Source of the DNA: Methylobacterium gossipiicola
GTDB taxonomy: Bacteria; Pseudomonadota; Alphaproteobacteria; Rhizobiales; Beijerinckiaceae
Assembly (NCBI RefSeq): GCF_900113485.1
Contig: NZ_FOPM01000001.1
Location: forward strand, 186,001 to 250,000
Reading direction: 5' to 3'
Length of the DNA: 64,000 nt
Shown: piece by piece, positions 36,646 to 48,306 of the stretch
Position numbering within the stretch: position 1 is the stretch's first letter
Layout of the letters: the number at the start of each line of letters is the position of its first letter
The notes under the pieces: generated by a model
Seen by the model: only the letters and a program-made list of their open reading frames with translations
The model's database searches: none
Told to the model about the DNA's origin: nothing
Translations under genes and position numbers: made by a program

Positions 36646-37566
36646 CTAGCGCAAATACTCGTTCGAGATATAGGCCCGTTGCGCACGTTTTGCCGTCGCC
36701 GGGGTACGGGTGGGGTGATCGTGGATATGCGCCGCGTACATCCGGTCGATCCACTGTGCGTTCTTGAAGATACGCTTCGAGCGCAGGAGATTGAACGGCG
36801 CGATCTTGCGTAAGGGGCGGGCCTCGTTGAACTCGGCCACGGCGAGGAGTTCCCCGTTCCACGGGTTGCACCCGTCCATGCCGACGTCGTCGAGGTAGAC
36901 CGGCACGATGGGCAGGTACTGTTCGGGCTCGCCGTCGAGCACCGGCAGGGTCCGAACCGTGGAGGAATAATAGTCCACGTCCACCGACACGAAACCGATG
37001 GGCGCGTCCGGCCGGACACTTTCGAGGTAACCGGGAATCGTTTCCGCGACATCTCCGATGATGAGCCGGCAGCGCGGCGGTAGGGAGCGGCGCAGGGCCT
37101 CGAAATCCATCGGGTAGTCACCCTCCTGGAAATATTCGGGCAGGTCGCGATGGTCCACGGCCGGGGGCATGCCGGAGCCGGTGTCGAATCCGACCACATC
37201 GATGAGCACGCCCGTGGCCGCTTCCGTGCGCGCCGCGAGCTCGCACATATTGAGGAGGCCGGCCCCGGTGGCGACGCCGAATTCGAGCACCACGATGCGC
37301 TGGATGCCGAGCTTCTTCGCCGACTGAGCGGCGAACAGGATCGGGTAAGCGTATTGCTGGCGCACCACGAGATCGAACGCCACCTTGGCCGGGTAGCTGC
37401 CGAACAGCGCGACACCCGCCGACAGGATGTTCAGGTGCAGCGGTTCGGTGAGGCGCTCGACGAAGATCTTGCGATATTTTCCGTCCGTCAGCGCCCGTCG
37501 CAGGGCGTAGGATTGCAGCATGGAAGGCTCCGCCAAACTCGGGATCGGTTCGTTGCCCGGCACCAT
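36646..37566 (-). CDS. SAM-methyltransferase-like protein inserted between infB and rbfA
   Basis: 306 residues. The central [17 protein letters not shown] (about 95-111) looks like a class I SAM-binding glycine loop, followed by an acidic [11 protein letters not shown] and, later, [18 protein letters not shown], a pattern seen in macrocin-O-methyltransferase (TylF)-like and related Mg-dependent families in which Asp residues bind the metal. The remainder, with [20 protein letters not shown], is unrecognised. The substrate is unknown. It interrupts the usual infB-rbfA adjacency and lies beyond the infB terminator, with TTAA repeats at 37625-37634 in its own upstream region, so it probably has a separate promoter. 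Confidence 0.65.
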   Translation of the reverse strand: MVPGNEPIPSLAEPSMLQSYALRRALTDGKYRKIFVERLTEPLHLNILSAGVALFGSYPAKVAFDLVVRQQYAYPILFAAQSAKKLGIQRIVVLEFGVATGAGLLNMCELAARTEAATGVLIDVVGFDTGSGMPPAVDHRDLPEYFQEGDYPMDFEALRRSLPPRCRLIIGDVAETIPGYLESVRPDAPIGFVSVDVDYYSSTVRTLPVLDGEPEQYLPIVPVYLDDVGMDGCNPWNGELLAVAEFNEARPLRKIAPFNLLRSKRIFKNAQWIDRMYAAHIHDHPTRTPATAKRAQRAYISNEYLR

Positions 37567-37650
37567 ACTGGAGGGGCGGGGGTTCGTCCGAGGCGGTCGC
37601 CCCAGTGACCACGTAAACTTCTGCTTAAGCTTAATTCAGTCGGCGAACGA

Positions 37651-37686
37651 AGAAGGGGGCCGCAGCTTTGGCTGCGGCCCCCTTCT
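37651..37686. terminator. Intrinsic terminator downstream of infB
   Basis: A perfect 16-base-pair GC-rich stem (37651-37666 with 37671-37686) closes on a four-base loop, starting 24 bases after the infB stop on the minus strand. The strand then reads TCGTTCG, only partly U-rich. It should separate infB from the methyltransferase-like gene. Confidence 0.8.
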
Positions 37687-37709
37687 GATCTCCGAACACA
37701 ACCGTTCCG

Positions 37710-40607
<2,898 letters not shown>

Positions 40608-41426
40608 TCAGTCCAAACCCTGAGGGTTTCCATCGTCCCGTGAACCGGCAGACTGCTGTGCGCCGGGCAAATCCGTCACTTCGTCGTCGTGCAGATCGGA
40701 AGCGGCTTGCCCATAACGGACGGAACCGGCCTCCTCGGCCGTCGTCGCCAAACCTTCGAAGGAGCGGAGCCGACGCCAACGCGCAAGGCAGCCGGAACTT
40801 CCGACTCCTGCGACGAGAGCCGCATGTATCACATGATCCCTGCCCAAGGCCACGCCCAATTCTTCATTGGACAGGCTATCGATAACAGGAATTCGCGATA
40901 TGGCATCGCCATGGCGCCGGTGCAAGGCCGCCACAATCTTCCGGCGACCGTCGGCGCTGCCGTCATGGGCCTGAATCACCGCCGCGACACCGGCCCTGTC
41001 GCCGATGGCGGCTTCGACTTTCGCGAATCCCGCCACCACGCAGCCGGCCTTGTTGGCGAGCGCGAGGGACTGACGCAGATCGGCCCGCAGACCGGCGGCG
41101 ATTCGGTCGGCGAGATCGGGCGGAGCGACGAGGTCCTTCGTCTTGAACGCCCGCTGGAAGGCGCGTTTTTTCAGGGCTTCCGCTACCACCGCCCGCGTCG
41201 GCGTGAGCCAGGCGCCGCGTCCGGGCAAACGGGCATGCAGGTCCGCCACCACGGTCCCATCGGGGGCGACGACGAAACGGACGAGGTCCTTCGGCGCGCG
41301 CTTGGTCCGGGTGACGAGGCAGGTGCGCTCCGCACCCTGGCGGCCACGGCCGAGCCCGGCATCGAGGGCATCGCTCAAATCCGCGTCCGGCGCATCGTCC
41401 GCCGGATGTTCGGGGGTGGAGTCCAT
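40608..41426 (-). CDS. ylxR: YlxR-family RNA-binding protein with L7Ae-like C-terminal part
   Basis: 272 residues, between nusA and infB as is usual. After a 30-residue acidic N-terminus comes the YlxR (DUF448) domain: ERTCLVTRTKRAPKDLVRFVVAPDG and GRGAWLTPTRAVVAEALKKRAFQRAF. A second region (AGLRADLRQSLALANKAGCVVAGFAKVEAAI) is like an L7Ae/ribosomal-L30e-type RNA-binding fold, a fusion known in alphaproteobacteria. The last 80 residues are poorly conserved and low in complexity. YlxR proteins bind RNA and have been linked to RNase P regulation and nucleoid functions in other bacteria. The 86-base gap to nusA has no evident terminator. Confidence 0.88.
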   Translation of the reverse strand: MDSTPEHPADDAPDADLSDALDAGLGRGRQGAERTCLVTRTKRAPKDLVRFVVAPDGTVVADLHARLPGRGAWLTPTRAVVAEALKKRAFQRAFKTKDLVAPPDLADRIAAGLRADLRQSLALANKAGCVVAGFAKVEAAIGDRAGVAAVIQAHDGSADGRRKIVAALHRRHGDAISRIPVIDSLSNEELGVALGRDHVIHAALVAGVGSSGCLARWRRLRSFEGLATTAEEAGSVRYGQAASDLHDDEVTDLPGAQQSAGSRDDGNPQGLD

Positions 41427-41512
41427 GGGGTCCTGAGGAACGGCGAGGCGTCTATGACAATAGCGGAGGGACGGCGCTCGACCATCCCTCCGTTCGAATC
41501 GACCGCGTGCGA

Positions 41513-43123
41513 TCAGGCGGAGGCGGGCGTCTCGGCTTCGTCGGTCTCGGCCTCGCCCTCGGCGGCTTCGGCCGGAGCCTCGATCCAGCCGGCATGGAGA
41601 CGGGCGGCCATCACCATGGCTTCGGCCTCGGCCCGGGAGACCTCGAAACCGTCGAGGTAGCCCGCATGGCGCGTGGCCTCGGGTCCACGGCCCTCGGTGT
41701 AGCCCACAAGGTCGTCCGTGGCGCAGCCGGCCAGATCTTCGATGGTCTTCACATCGTTCTCGCCGAGCGCCACCAGCATGGGGGTGGTGATGCCGTCGAT
41801 CTCGCGCAGTTCGTCCTGGACGCCGAGTTCCTGGCGCTTGGCGTCGAACTCCGATTCGACGCGGGCGAGGTGATCCTGGGCGCGGGCCTGGATCTCGGTG
41901 CCGCTCTCCTCGTCGAGACCCTGGATATTGGCGAGTTCGCCGGGCTCGACATAGGCGATCTCCTCGACGCTGCGGAAGCCTTCCGCCGCGAGGAGCTGGC
42001 CCACGGTCTCGTCGACGTCCAGGGCTTCCATGAAGACCGCGGTGCGCTCCGCGAATTCCTTCTGACGGCGCTCGGATTCCTCGGCCTCCGTCAGGATGTC
42101 GATGTCCCAGCCCGTGAGTTGCGAAGCGAGGCGGACATTCTGGCCGCGACGGCCGATGGCGAGCGACAGCTGGTCATCCGGCACCACCACCTCGATGCGG
42201 TCGGCCTCCTCGTCGAGCACCACCTTCACGACTTCCGCCGGTTGGAGTGCGTTGACGATGAAGGTCGCCTGATCCTCGGACCACGGGATGATGTCGATCT
42301 TCTCGCCCTGGAGTTCGCCGACCACCGCCTGGACGCGCGAACCGCGCATACCCACGCAGGCGCCGACGGGATCGATCGATCCATCGCGGGAAATCACCGC
42401 GATCTTGGCGCGGGACCCGGGATCGCGGGCGACCGCCTTCACCTCGACGATTCCGTCGTAGATCTCGGGCACTTCCTGGCCGAAGAGCTTGGCCATGAAT
42501 TGCGGATGCGAGCGGCTGAGGAAGATTTGCGGCCCACGGACCTCGCGGCGCACGTCGAAAAGGTAGGTGCGGATGCGGTCGCCGGGGCGGAAGGTCTCGC
42601 GCGGGATCATCTCGTCGCGGCGCACGATGCCCTCGCCGCGCCCGAGATCGACGATGACGTTGCCGTACTCGACGCGCTTGACGAGGCCGTTCACGATCTC
42701 GCCGATCCGGTCCTTGTACTCGTCGAACTGACGGTCACGCTCGGCGTCGCGCACCTTCTGGACGATTACCTGCTTCGCCGATTGGGCGGCGACGCGCCCG
42801 AAATCGAAGGGCGGCAGGGTATCGGAGATCACGTCTCCCACGAGGGCGCCGGGATTGTAGCGGCGCGCCTGATCGAGGGTGACCTCGCGGGCATCGTTCT
42901 CCACCTCGTCCACCACCACGAGGTGACGCGACAGGCGCAGGGCCCCGGTCTTCGGGTCGATCTCGGCATGAACGTCGGTCTCGGCGCCGTAACGCGAGCG
43001 GGCGGCCTTGGCGATGGCCTCCTCCATGGCGTCGATGACGATGGAGCGGTCGATCACCTTCTCGCGCGCGACCGCTTCGGCGATCTGCAGGAGTTCGAGC
43101 CTGTTGGCGCTGACGACGGCCAT
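41513..43123 (-). CDS. nusA: Transcription termination/antitermination factor NusA
   Basis: 536 residues. NusA binds RNA polymerase and nascent RNA and affects pausing, termination and antitermination. The N-terminal polymerase-binding domain has [19 protein letters not shown] and [19 protein letters not shown]. The S1 domain follows ([20 protein letters not shown]), then KH1 and KH2 ([48 protein letters not shown]). The C-terminus ends with helix-hairpin-helix repeats, and a Glu/Ala-rich tail. It is second in the rimP operon. Autoregulation of this operon by NusA is known in other bacteria. Confidence 0.97.
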   Translation of the reverse strand: MAVVSANRLELLQIAEAVAREKVIDRSIVIDAMEEAIAKAARSRYGAETDVHAEIDPKTGALRLSRHLVVVDEVENDAREVTLDQARRYNPGALVGDVISDTLPPFDFGRVAAQSAKQVIVQKVRDAERDRQFDEYKDRIGEIVNGLVKRVEYGNVIVDLGRGEGIVRRDEMIPRETFRPGDRIRTYLFDVRREVRGPQIFLSRSHPQFMAKLFGQEVPEIYDGIVEVKAVARDPGSRAKIAVISRDGSIDPVGACVGMRGSRVQAVVGELQGEKIDIIPWSEDQATFIVNALQPAEVVKVVLDEEADRIEVVVPDDQLSLAIGRRGQNVRLASQLTGWDIDILTEAEESERRQKEFAERTAVFMEALDVDETVGQLLAAEGFRSVEEIAYVEPGELANIQGLDEESGTEIQARAQDHLARVESEFDAKRQELGVQDELREIDGITTPMLVALGENDVKTIEDLAGCATDDLVGYTEGRGPEATRHAGYLDGFEVSRAEAEAMVMAARLHAGWIEAPAEAAEGEAETDEAETPASA

Positions 43124-43273
43124 CGGTTTCGTCCTTCTCTTCGTCGTGGATTTTCACGGTCGCGGCGGGTTGGCCCGACGCGACCGGGGCATGAGCAGGC
43201 GTCGGACCGGGTGGGGCCGGCGCTTCGAGCGATGTCGCGTCGAACCGGGGGAGGGGCCTCCGGTCCGATCCGC

Positions 43274-44062
43274 CTAGTGGAGCTTCCCGTCGTCCTTGAG
43301 CCGCACCGCCTTGGTGCGGATGGGCTTGGCCTTGTTCTGGGCCTTGATGGCGAGACTCTCTTCGGTCTCGACCTTCACGGGCTTCGGCTTCTGAGACGCC
43401 TTGGGCTTCAGCGGCCGGGAAATCTTTTTCTTGAGCGGGGCGGGCTCGGCCTCGGGGCCGTCTTCGTCCTCCGCCTCGTCCTCGAACTCCTCGTCGTCGT
43501 CGAGCATCGGCGGCGGACCGCCACCCCGGCGCAGGGATTCGCGGACCAGATCGTCCGTGAGCACGAGATAGGCATCGCCGAGGTCGCGCAAGGGCAGATC
43601 GATGCGGCTCGGCAGGCCCTCTTTCACGTCGGGCAGGTCGATGGGCACCGTCAGTCCATCGGGATTGGGCGTGCGGATGATGCCGCGAAAGCGCTTGCGC
43701 CCGTCGAGGGGCACGGCGAGTTCGATCTTGGCCTCGTAGCCGGCCCAACGCTCGAAATCGATGGCGCGGACCAGGGGGCGGTCGATGCCCGGGGAAGAGA
43801 TTTCGAGGTAGTAAGGCTTGCCGATGGGGTCGTCGAGATCGAGGAGCGGCGAGATCGCCCGGCTCACCGTCTCGCAATCATCCACCGACATGGTGCCGTC
43901 CGGACGCTCGGCCATGATCTGCACCGTGCACCCGTTGGCGCTGGTGACCCGCACGCGGACCACCCGAAAGCCCAGGCCCTCGATGGAAGCCTCGATGACC
44001 TGAACGACGCGCGCGGCGACGCCGGTCTCGGTGATCAGACGTTTTTCGGAAGTGTCCGCCAT
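43274..44062 (-). CDS. rimP: Ribosome maturation factor RimP
   Basis: 262 residues from the ATG at 44062. RimP assists early 30S assembly. The first 165 residues are typical: [54 protein letters not shown] and [15 protein letters not shown]. The remaining hundred residues form an acidic stretch ([19 protein letters not shown]) followed by a lysine-rich tail, longer than the E. coli protein (about 150 residues); such tails occur in alphaproteobacteria. It is the first gene of rimP-nusA-ylxR-infB. A hairpin with a U-tract lies 60 bases before its start and a promoter is predicted further upstream, so expression may be attenuated. Confidence 0.94.
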   Translation of the reverse strand: MADTSEKRLITETGVAARVVQVIEASIEGLGFRVVRVRVTSANGCTVQIMAERPDGTMSVDDCETVSRAISPLLDLDDPIGKPYYLEISSPGIDRPLVRAIDFERWAGYEAKIELAVPLDGRKRFRGIIRTPNPDGLTVPIDLPDVKEGLPSRIDLPLRDLGDAYLVLTDDLVRESLRRGGGPPPMLDDDEEFEDEAEDEDGPEAEPAPLKKKISRPLKPKASQKPKPVKVETEESLAIKAQNKAKPIRTKAVRLKDDGKLH

Positions 44063-44122
44063 GCTGCGCCTGGAATCCGGCCTTGCGAGAGAGGGTCCGG
44101 TGGCACGAAGCGTTGCGGCAAT

Positions 44123-44152
44123 AAAAAAGAGCGGACCCGGTGGGGCCCACTC
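44123..44152 (-). terminator. Terminator/attenuator hairpin in the rimP leader
   Basis: On the minus strand a ten-pair stem (44152-44143 with 44138-44129, two G-U pairs) and a four-base loop are followed at once by six U residues (44128-44123) and AU. It lies between a predicted promoter and rimP, so it could attenuate the operon, or merely end upstream transcription. Confidence 0.7.
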
Positions 44153-44195
44153 CCGAACCGCAGCCTCGAGACTGCAACCAGAACTGATAACGAAC

Positions 44196-44223
44196 AAATA
44201 GCCCCGTCGCGATCCCGTTTCAA
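44196..44223 (-). promoter_or_regulatory. Predicted sigma-70-type promoter for the rimP operon
   Basis: Minus-strand TTGAAA (44223-44218) is separated by 16 bases from CTATTT (44201-44196). Transcription would start near 44188, giving a leader of about 125 bases that includes the hairpin at 44123-44152. Prediction only. Confidence 0.5.
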
Positions 44224-44316
44224 GCGTTTTCGCCGCGCCAGGCGCCAGGCCGCCGCGAAAGCGGGTCCTTCCCACCAAGGGGCTTGCTCCGCGCGAGCTC
44301 GACCCGTGGCGGGGGC

Positions 44317-44676
44317 TCAGCGGCCGGAGCCGCGCAGGACCGTCCCGATCCAGTTCTCGAGGTGTTCCATGCGTCGGCGCGTCGCTTCGTCGACGCATCC
44401 CATGAGGGTTTGGCCGGTGAAGAATCCGGTCTTGGCCCGCTCGCGGCACTCCAGGACGGGTGGCCCCACCACCGCGGCGAACGCCACGACGAGCAAGAGC
44501 GCGAGATTGGCGAGGGTGACGACGAGCCAGGTCCACCCGTTGCCGAAAGCCCGTCCGCGCGTGGTCACGGGGGCCGATTCATAGGTCGGTCGCGACAGGT
44601 CGCGCACGATCGGCCCCGTCGACCGGCGGGTGCCCGAGATGCGGTCGAGATCGACTTTCTGGGCGGGTTTGACCAT
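44317..44676 (-). CDS. Hypothetical single-span membrane protein
   Basis: 119 residues from the ATG at 44676; the frame extends further but earlier residues look non-coding. One hydrophobic helix (about 51-71, [23 protein letters not shown]) separates a basic N-terminal half ([27 protein letters not shown]) from a C-terminal half with two cysteines ([24 protein letters not shown]), presumably periplasmic or cytoplasmic depending on topology. No family was recognised. It is upstream of the rimP operon on the same strand, about 240 bases away, and divergent from the AtoE-like transporter. Coding potential is supported by the hydrophobic span and charge pattern only. Confidence 0.55.
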   Translation of the reverse strand: MVKPAQKVDLDRISGTRRSTGPIVRDLSRPTYESAPVTTRGRAFGNGWTWLVVTLANLALLLVVAFAAVVGPPVLECRERAKTGFFTGQTLMGCVDEATRRRMEHLENWIGTVLRGSGR

Positions 44677-44906
44677 CGCGTTTCGTCCGTCTGTGCCCAG
44701 GGGCTCGATTGCGGCACGCCGAGTTTTGCCCGGCGATCCGAGGCTCGCCACCGAGTCCTGCGTCGACAACTTTAAAGGAACCGCAAATGCCGGCTCGCCC
44801 GGTCGCTCGGCACGAACGTGTTCATGAGCCGGCGGGCGAGCTTGAGCGAAGCAGGCGTTTGCGCAAGATGCGGGTCCATCCCTCGGACGACCACGGAAAT
44901 CCCCCC

Positions 44907-46358
44907 ATGTCCCATACACCCCGCCCATCCGGTGGTCCGACGGGCGAGCCGGTCGCCGAGGGGACGCTGTCCCGCCTCGGCATTCGTTTCACCGCGTGGG
45001 CGGAGAAGTGGTTTCCAGACGCGTTCGTGTTCGTCGCCATCGCGGTGGTGATCGTGGCCCTCGGGGCGCTGGCCAACGGGGCGACCCCGGCCGCCATCGC
45101 CAAGAGCTTCGGAGACGGGTTCTGGAGCCTGATTCCGTTCACCATGCAGATGGCCTTCGTGACCATCGGCGGCTACGTCGTGGCGACCGCCCCGCCGGTT
45201 CAGGCGCTCATCGACCGCCTCGCGGCGATCCCGAAGAGCGGGCGCGGCGCCGTCGGCCTCGTGGCAGCGGCCACCATGCTGTCGTCGTTCCTGAGCTGGG
45301 GCCTCAGCCTCATCTTCGGCGGCCTCCTGGCGCGGGCGCTCGCCCGCCGCACGGATCTTAAGATGGATTACCGGGCGGCCGGCGCCGCCGCTTATCTCGG
45401 CCTCGGGGCCACCTGGGCCATGGGCCTGAGTTCCTCGGCCGCCCAGCTTCAGGCCAATGCCGCGAGCCTGCCGAAGAACCTGCTGGCCATCACCGGCGTG
45501 ATCCCGTTCAGCGAAACGATCTTCCTCTGGCAATCGATGCTGATCGCCGTGGTGCTGTTCGTGATCTCCATCGTCATCGCGTATGTCTCGGCGCCCGGTC
45601 CCGCCAGCGCCGTCACGGCCGAATCCATGGGCGTCGACGTCTCCCGTGAGAAGCCCGACACGACGCGTCCCCGCCAGCCGAGCGAATGGCTCGAACATTC
45701 CCCGATCCTCACCCTGCTCCTGGCGATCCTGGCGGTCGGCTGGCTCGTGCAGGAATTCGCGCGGCAATCCTGGATCACCGCGATCTCGAGCCTGAACACC
45801 TACAACTTCCTGTTCCTCACCCTCGGGTTGCTCCTGCACTGGCGGCCGAAGAACTTCCTCAAATCCGTGGGCAAGGCCGTGCCGGCCACCGCCGCCGTGC
45901 TCATCCAGTTCCCGTTCTACGCCGCCATCTCGGCCATGCTGACGGGGCCGAAGAACGCCGCCGGGACCTCCGTCTCCGACGTCATCACCCACGCCTTCGT
46001 CAGCCTGAACACCACGGGCAGCTTCCCCATCTCCATGGGGGTCTACTCGGCGGTGCTCGGCTTCTTCGTGCCCTCGGGCGGCGGTAAGTGGCTGCTCGAA
46101 GCGCCCTACGTGATGCAGGCGGCCAACGAGTTGCAGGTCCATCTCGGCTGGGCCGTGATGGTCTACAACGCGGCCGAAGCCCTGCCGAACCTCATCAACC
46201 CGTTCTGGATGCTGCCGCTGCTGGGCATCCTCGGTTTGAAAGCCCGCGACATCGTCGGTTTCAGCTTCCTGCAACTCATCATCCACCTGCCGGTGGTGCT
46301 GTTCCTGCTCTGGGCCCTGGCCTTCACCCTGACGTATCACCCGCCAGTCATGCCGTAG
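44907..46358 (+). CDS. AtoE-like short-chain fatty acid transporter
   Basis: 483 residues from the ATG at 44907 (no strong ribosome site is visible). About eleven hydrophobic helices. N-terminal GIRFTAWAEKWFPDAFVFVAIAVVIVALG and the conserved SFLSWGLSLIFGGLLAR, NTTGSFPISMGVYSAVLGFFVPSGGGKW and YNAAEALPNLINPFWMLPLLGILGL are hallmarks of the AtoE family, whose E. coli member takes up short-chain fatty acids such as acetoacetate or butyrate. Upstream is 230 bases without a recognised gene; 30 bases downstream lies a secreted decarboxylase-like gene, probably co-transcribed. No atoDAB genes are in the window. Confidence 0.88.
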   Translation: MSHTPRPSGGPTGEPVAEGTLSRLGIRFTAWAEKWFPDAFVFVAIAVVIVALGALANGATPAAIAKSFGDGFWSLIPFTMQMAFVTIGGYVVATAPPVQALIDRLAAIPKSGRGAVGLVAAATMLSSFLSWGLSLIFGGLLARALARRTDLKMDYRAAGAAAYLGLGATWAMGLSSSAAQLQANAASLPKNLLAITGVIPFSETIFLWQSMLIAVVLFVISIVIAYVSAPGPASAVTAESMGVDVSREKPDTTRPRQPSEWLEHSPILTLLLAILAVGWLVQEFARQSWITAISSLNTYNFLFLTLGLLLHWRPKNFLKSVGKAVPATAAVLIQFPFYAAISAMLTGPKNAAGTSVSDVITHAFVSLNTTGSFPISMGVYSAVLGFFVPSGGGKWLLEAPYVMQAANELQVHLGWAVMVYNAAEALPNLINPFWMLPLLGILGLKARDIVGFSFLQLIIHLPVVLFLLWALAFTLTYHPPVMP

Positions 46359-46388
46359 GGCACGGCTCGGGACCCGAGGAGGAAAATC

Positions 46389-47012
46389 ATGCGTTTCACG
46401 ATCCTGCCGGTGCTGTCGCTCCTCCTGCTCGGGACCCAATCCGCCATGGCTCAGGACCGCCTGCCCGAAATTCCGGCGGAATCCATGAATGAGGCCCAGA
46501 AGGCCGCGGCGGCGCAGTTCCTCGCGGCCCGGAAAACCCCGGTGTTCGGGCCGTTCGTGCCGCTCCTGCGCAGTCCGGAATTGATGACCAACGCCAGCAA
46601 CATGGGGCTACACCTGCGCTATCGCAGCGTGCTGCCCCTGCGGCTGAGCGAACTCATCATCCTCATCACAGCGCGGGAATGGACGCAGCAGCTTGAGTGG
46701 CACATCCACGCGCCCATCGCCCTCAAGGCGGGGCTCGACCCTGAGATCGTCGCGGCGATCCGGGAAGGACGTCGGCCGGACGCCATGGGGCCGGAGGAAA
46801 CCCTCGTCTACGCCTTCTCGACGGAGCTCCACCACAACAAGGCGGTGAGCGATCCGACCTATGCCCGCGCCGTGGCGACGTTTGGCGAGCAGGGGGCCAT
46901 CGAGATGGCGGGGATCAACGGGTATTACACCCTGCTCGCCATGAGCATGAACATGGCGCGCACCGCCCTGCCTGAGGGGACGCAGCCACCGCTGCCGCCG
47001 CTCATCCGATAG
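46389..47012 (+). CDS. Secreted carboxymuconolactone decarboxylase-family protein
   Basis: 207 residues with a clear signal peptide (LPVLSLLLLGTQSAMAQD, cleavage after about residue 21), preceded by a strong GAGGAGGA ribosome site. The CMD/AhpD-like helical domain is seen in LPLRLSELIILITAREWTQQLEWHIHAPIALKAGLDPEIVAAI (about 82-124) and FGEQGAIEMAGINGYYTLLAMSMN. No cysteine occurs in the protein, so the AhpD-type CxxC peroxidase is excluded; a lyase or decarboxylase-type role is left. Placement after the short-chain acid transporter suggests periplasmic handling of a related acid, which is inference. Confidence 0.85.
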   Translation: MRFTILPVLSLLLLGTQSAMAQDRLPEIPAESMNEAQKAAAAQFLAARKTPVFGPFVPLLRSPELMTNASNMGLHLRYRSVLPLRLSELIILITAREWTQQLEWHIHAPIALKAGLDPEIVAAIREGRRPDAMGPEETLVYAFSTELHHNKAVSDPTYARAVATFGEQGAIEMAGINGYYTLLAMSMNMARTALPEGTQPPLPPLIR

Positions 47013-47151
47013 ACTTGCTTCAGGATCCCCGACGAGGAGAGGGCGCCTCGTGCATCGATCCAGACGGAGGCTTCAGCCGTGTCTGGGAAACTTGATGCAA
47101 AAACAAAAGCCTCGTGCTCTGGCGCAGGAACGAAGTGATTGCGTCACAGCG

Positions 47152-47532
47152 CTAGCGCGCCTCATGCTTGGCCGGGATCAACGCCGCCACACCCACGAAC
47201 AGCCAGCCGGCCATGAGCAGGAAGCCGCCCGTCGGGGCGGCCATGGGGAACAGCGGCGTTCCGTGCAGCGCCCGTAGGGCGAGGTCGCCGCAGAACAGGG
47301 CCAGCCCCAGCACCAGGGCGGCGCCGGCGAGCCGCGTCAGGCGACGGTGGGTCAGTCCCATTGCAGACAGGCCCGCCAAAGCGAGGATCGCGGGCGCGTG
47401 GAACAGCAGGAACTGGGCTGCCGTCTTCAGGCTGTCGGTCCCCGCCATATGGGTCGCCGCGGCGCTCGCGGCGACGCCCAGGAGCCCCGCGAGCGCCCCC
47501 AGCGCCAGGAGGCCGCGCTCCGCCCGGGCCAT
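47152..47532 (-). CDS. DUF423 (YgdD-like) small membrane protein
   Basis: 126 residues, four hydrophobic helices: LLALGALAGLLGVAASAAATH, FLLFHAPAILALAGLSAM, LAGAALVLGLALFCGDLAL and FLLMAGWLFVGVAALIPA. The FGAHG-like ending of helix 1 is here AATHM, and PMAAPTGGFLLMAGW is the family's most conserved segment. Function unknown in the family. Its start overlaps the engB stop (TGATG on the minus strand), so the two are translationally coupled. Confidence 0.85.
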   Translation of the reverse strand: MARAERGLLALGALAGLLGVAASAAATHMAGTDSLKTAAQFLLFHAPAILALAGLSAMGLTHRRLTRLAGAALVLGLALFCGDLALRALHGTPLFPMAAPTGGFLLMAGWLFVGVAALIPAKHEAR

Positions 47533-48179
47533 CAGGCGCCCCGCTCGGCCAGGAGCCGGGCGACGCTGGCGCGCAGTTCCGGCACACCACGGTCGTCGCG
47601 GCTCGATGTGATGAGGATTTCCGGATAGGCGGCGGGCCGCTTCGACAGGGCCTCGCGGGTCTTGGCGATGCGGGCCTCGATCTCGGATTTCTTGAGGGCG
47701 TCGCCCTTGGTCAGGACCACCTGGTAGCTCACGGCCGCCTTGTCGAGGCCGTCGAGGACGTCGGTGTCGATGCTCTTCAGGCCGTGGCGCGAGTCGATGA
47801 GCATGAACACCCGGGCGAGGTTGGCGCGCCCCTTGAGGTAGTTGTGAATGAGGTCGGTCCAGGCCTCGACCTTGGTCTTCTCCACCGCCGCGTAGCCGTA
47901 GCCCGGCATGTCGACGAGGGTCAGGCGGCCGCCGATATCGAAGAAGTTGAGCTGCTGCGTGCGGCCGGGTGTGTGCGAGGTCCGCGCCAGGGTGTTGCGC
48001 CCTGTGAGCGCGTTGACGAGGCTCGACTTGCCGACGTTGGAGCGACCCGCGAAGGCGATCTCCACGCCCTTCATCGGTGGCAGGGCCGGCACGTTCGGGG
48101 CGGAGGCGATGAAGTCGGCGGCACCCGCGAACAGCAGGCGACCGGATTCGAGGAGCGCGTCGTCTTCGGCCTGAGACAT
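47532..48179 (-). CDS. engB: Ribosome biogenesis GTPase EngB (YihA/YsxC)
   Basis: 215 residues from the ATG at 48179; a GTG at 48227 would add 16 residues without homology. EngB binds GTP and supports 50S assembly. G1 is GRSNVGKSS (45-53), G2 THTPGRTQ, G3 DMPGYGYA, G4 LTKGDALKK and a final ITSSRDDRGVPEL G5 region. Length fits the family. It follows yidC in the common alphaproteobacterial order rpmH-rnpA-yidC-engB, after 127 bases, and is coupled to the DUF423 gene downstream. Confidence 0.94.
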   Translation of the reverse strand: MSQAEDDALLESGRLLFAGAADFIASAPNVPALPPMKGVEIAFAGRSNVGKSSLVNALTGRNTLARTSHTPGRTQQLNFFDIGGRLTLVDMPGYGYAAVEKTKVEAWTDLIHNYLKGRANLARVFMLIDSRHGLKSIDTDVLDGLDKAAVSYQVVLTKGDALKKSEIEARIAKTREALSKRPAAYPEILITSSRDDRGVPELRASVARLLAERGA

Positions 48180-48306
48180 GGGATTGAGGACCGTTCGGAG
48201 AGGCGCATCCGCCTTCCGAGCCGACACGCGAGAAACAGGAAGTCCTCCCCGCCGGGACGGGGAGGACAGAGGGAAACGTCAGGGCCGGAACTGCAGTCCG
48301 GGGAGA

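Noticed and set aside
37625..37634. TTAA repeat upstream of the methyltransferase-like gene as a CtrA site
   Set aside because: Spacing between halves is two bases rather than seven.
44153..44316. Initiator tRNA gene upstream of rimP, as in E. coli
   Set aside because: No cloverleaf, T-loop or CAU anticodon arrangement could be found there.
41507..44584. A 1025-codon open frame opposite nusA and rimP
   Set aside because: Antisense shadow with a repetitive charged composition and no recognisable domain.
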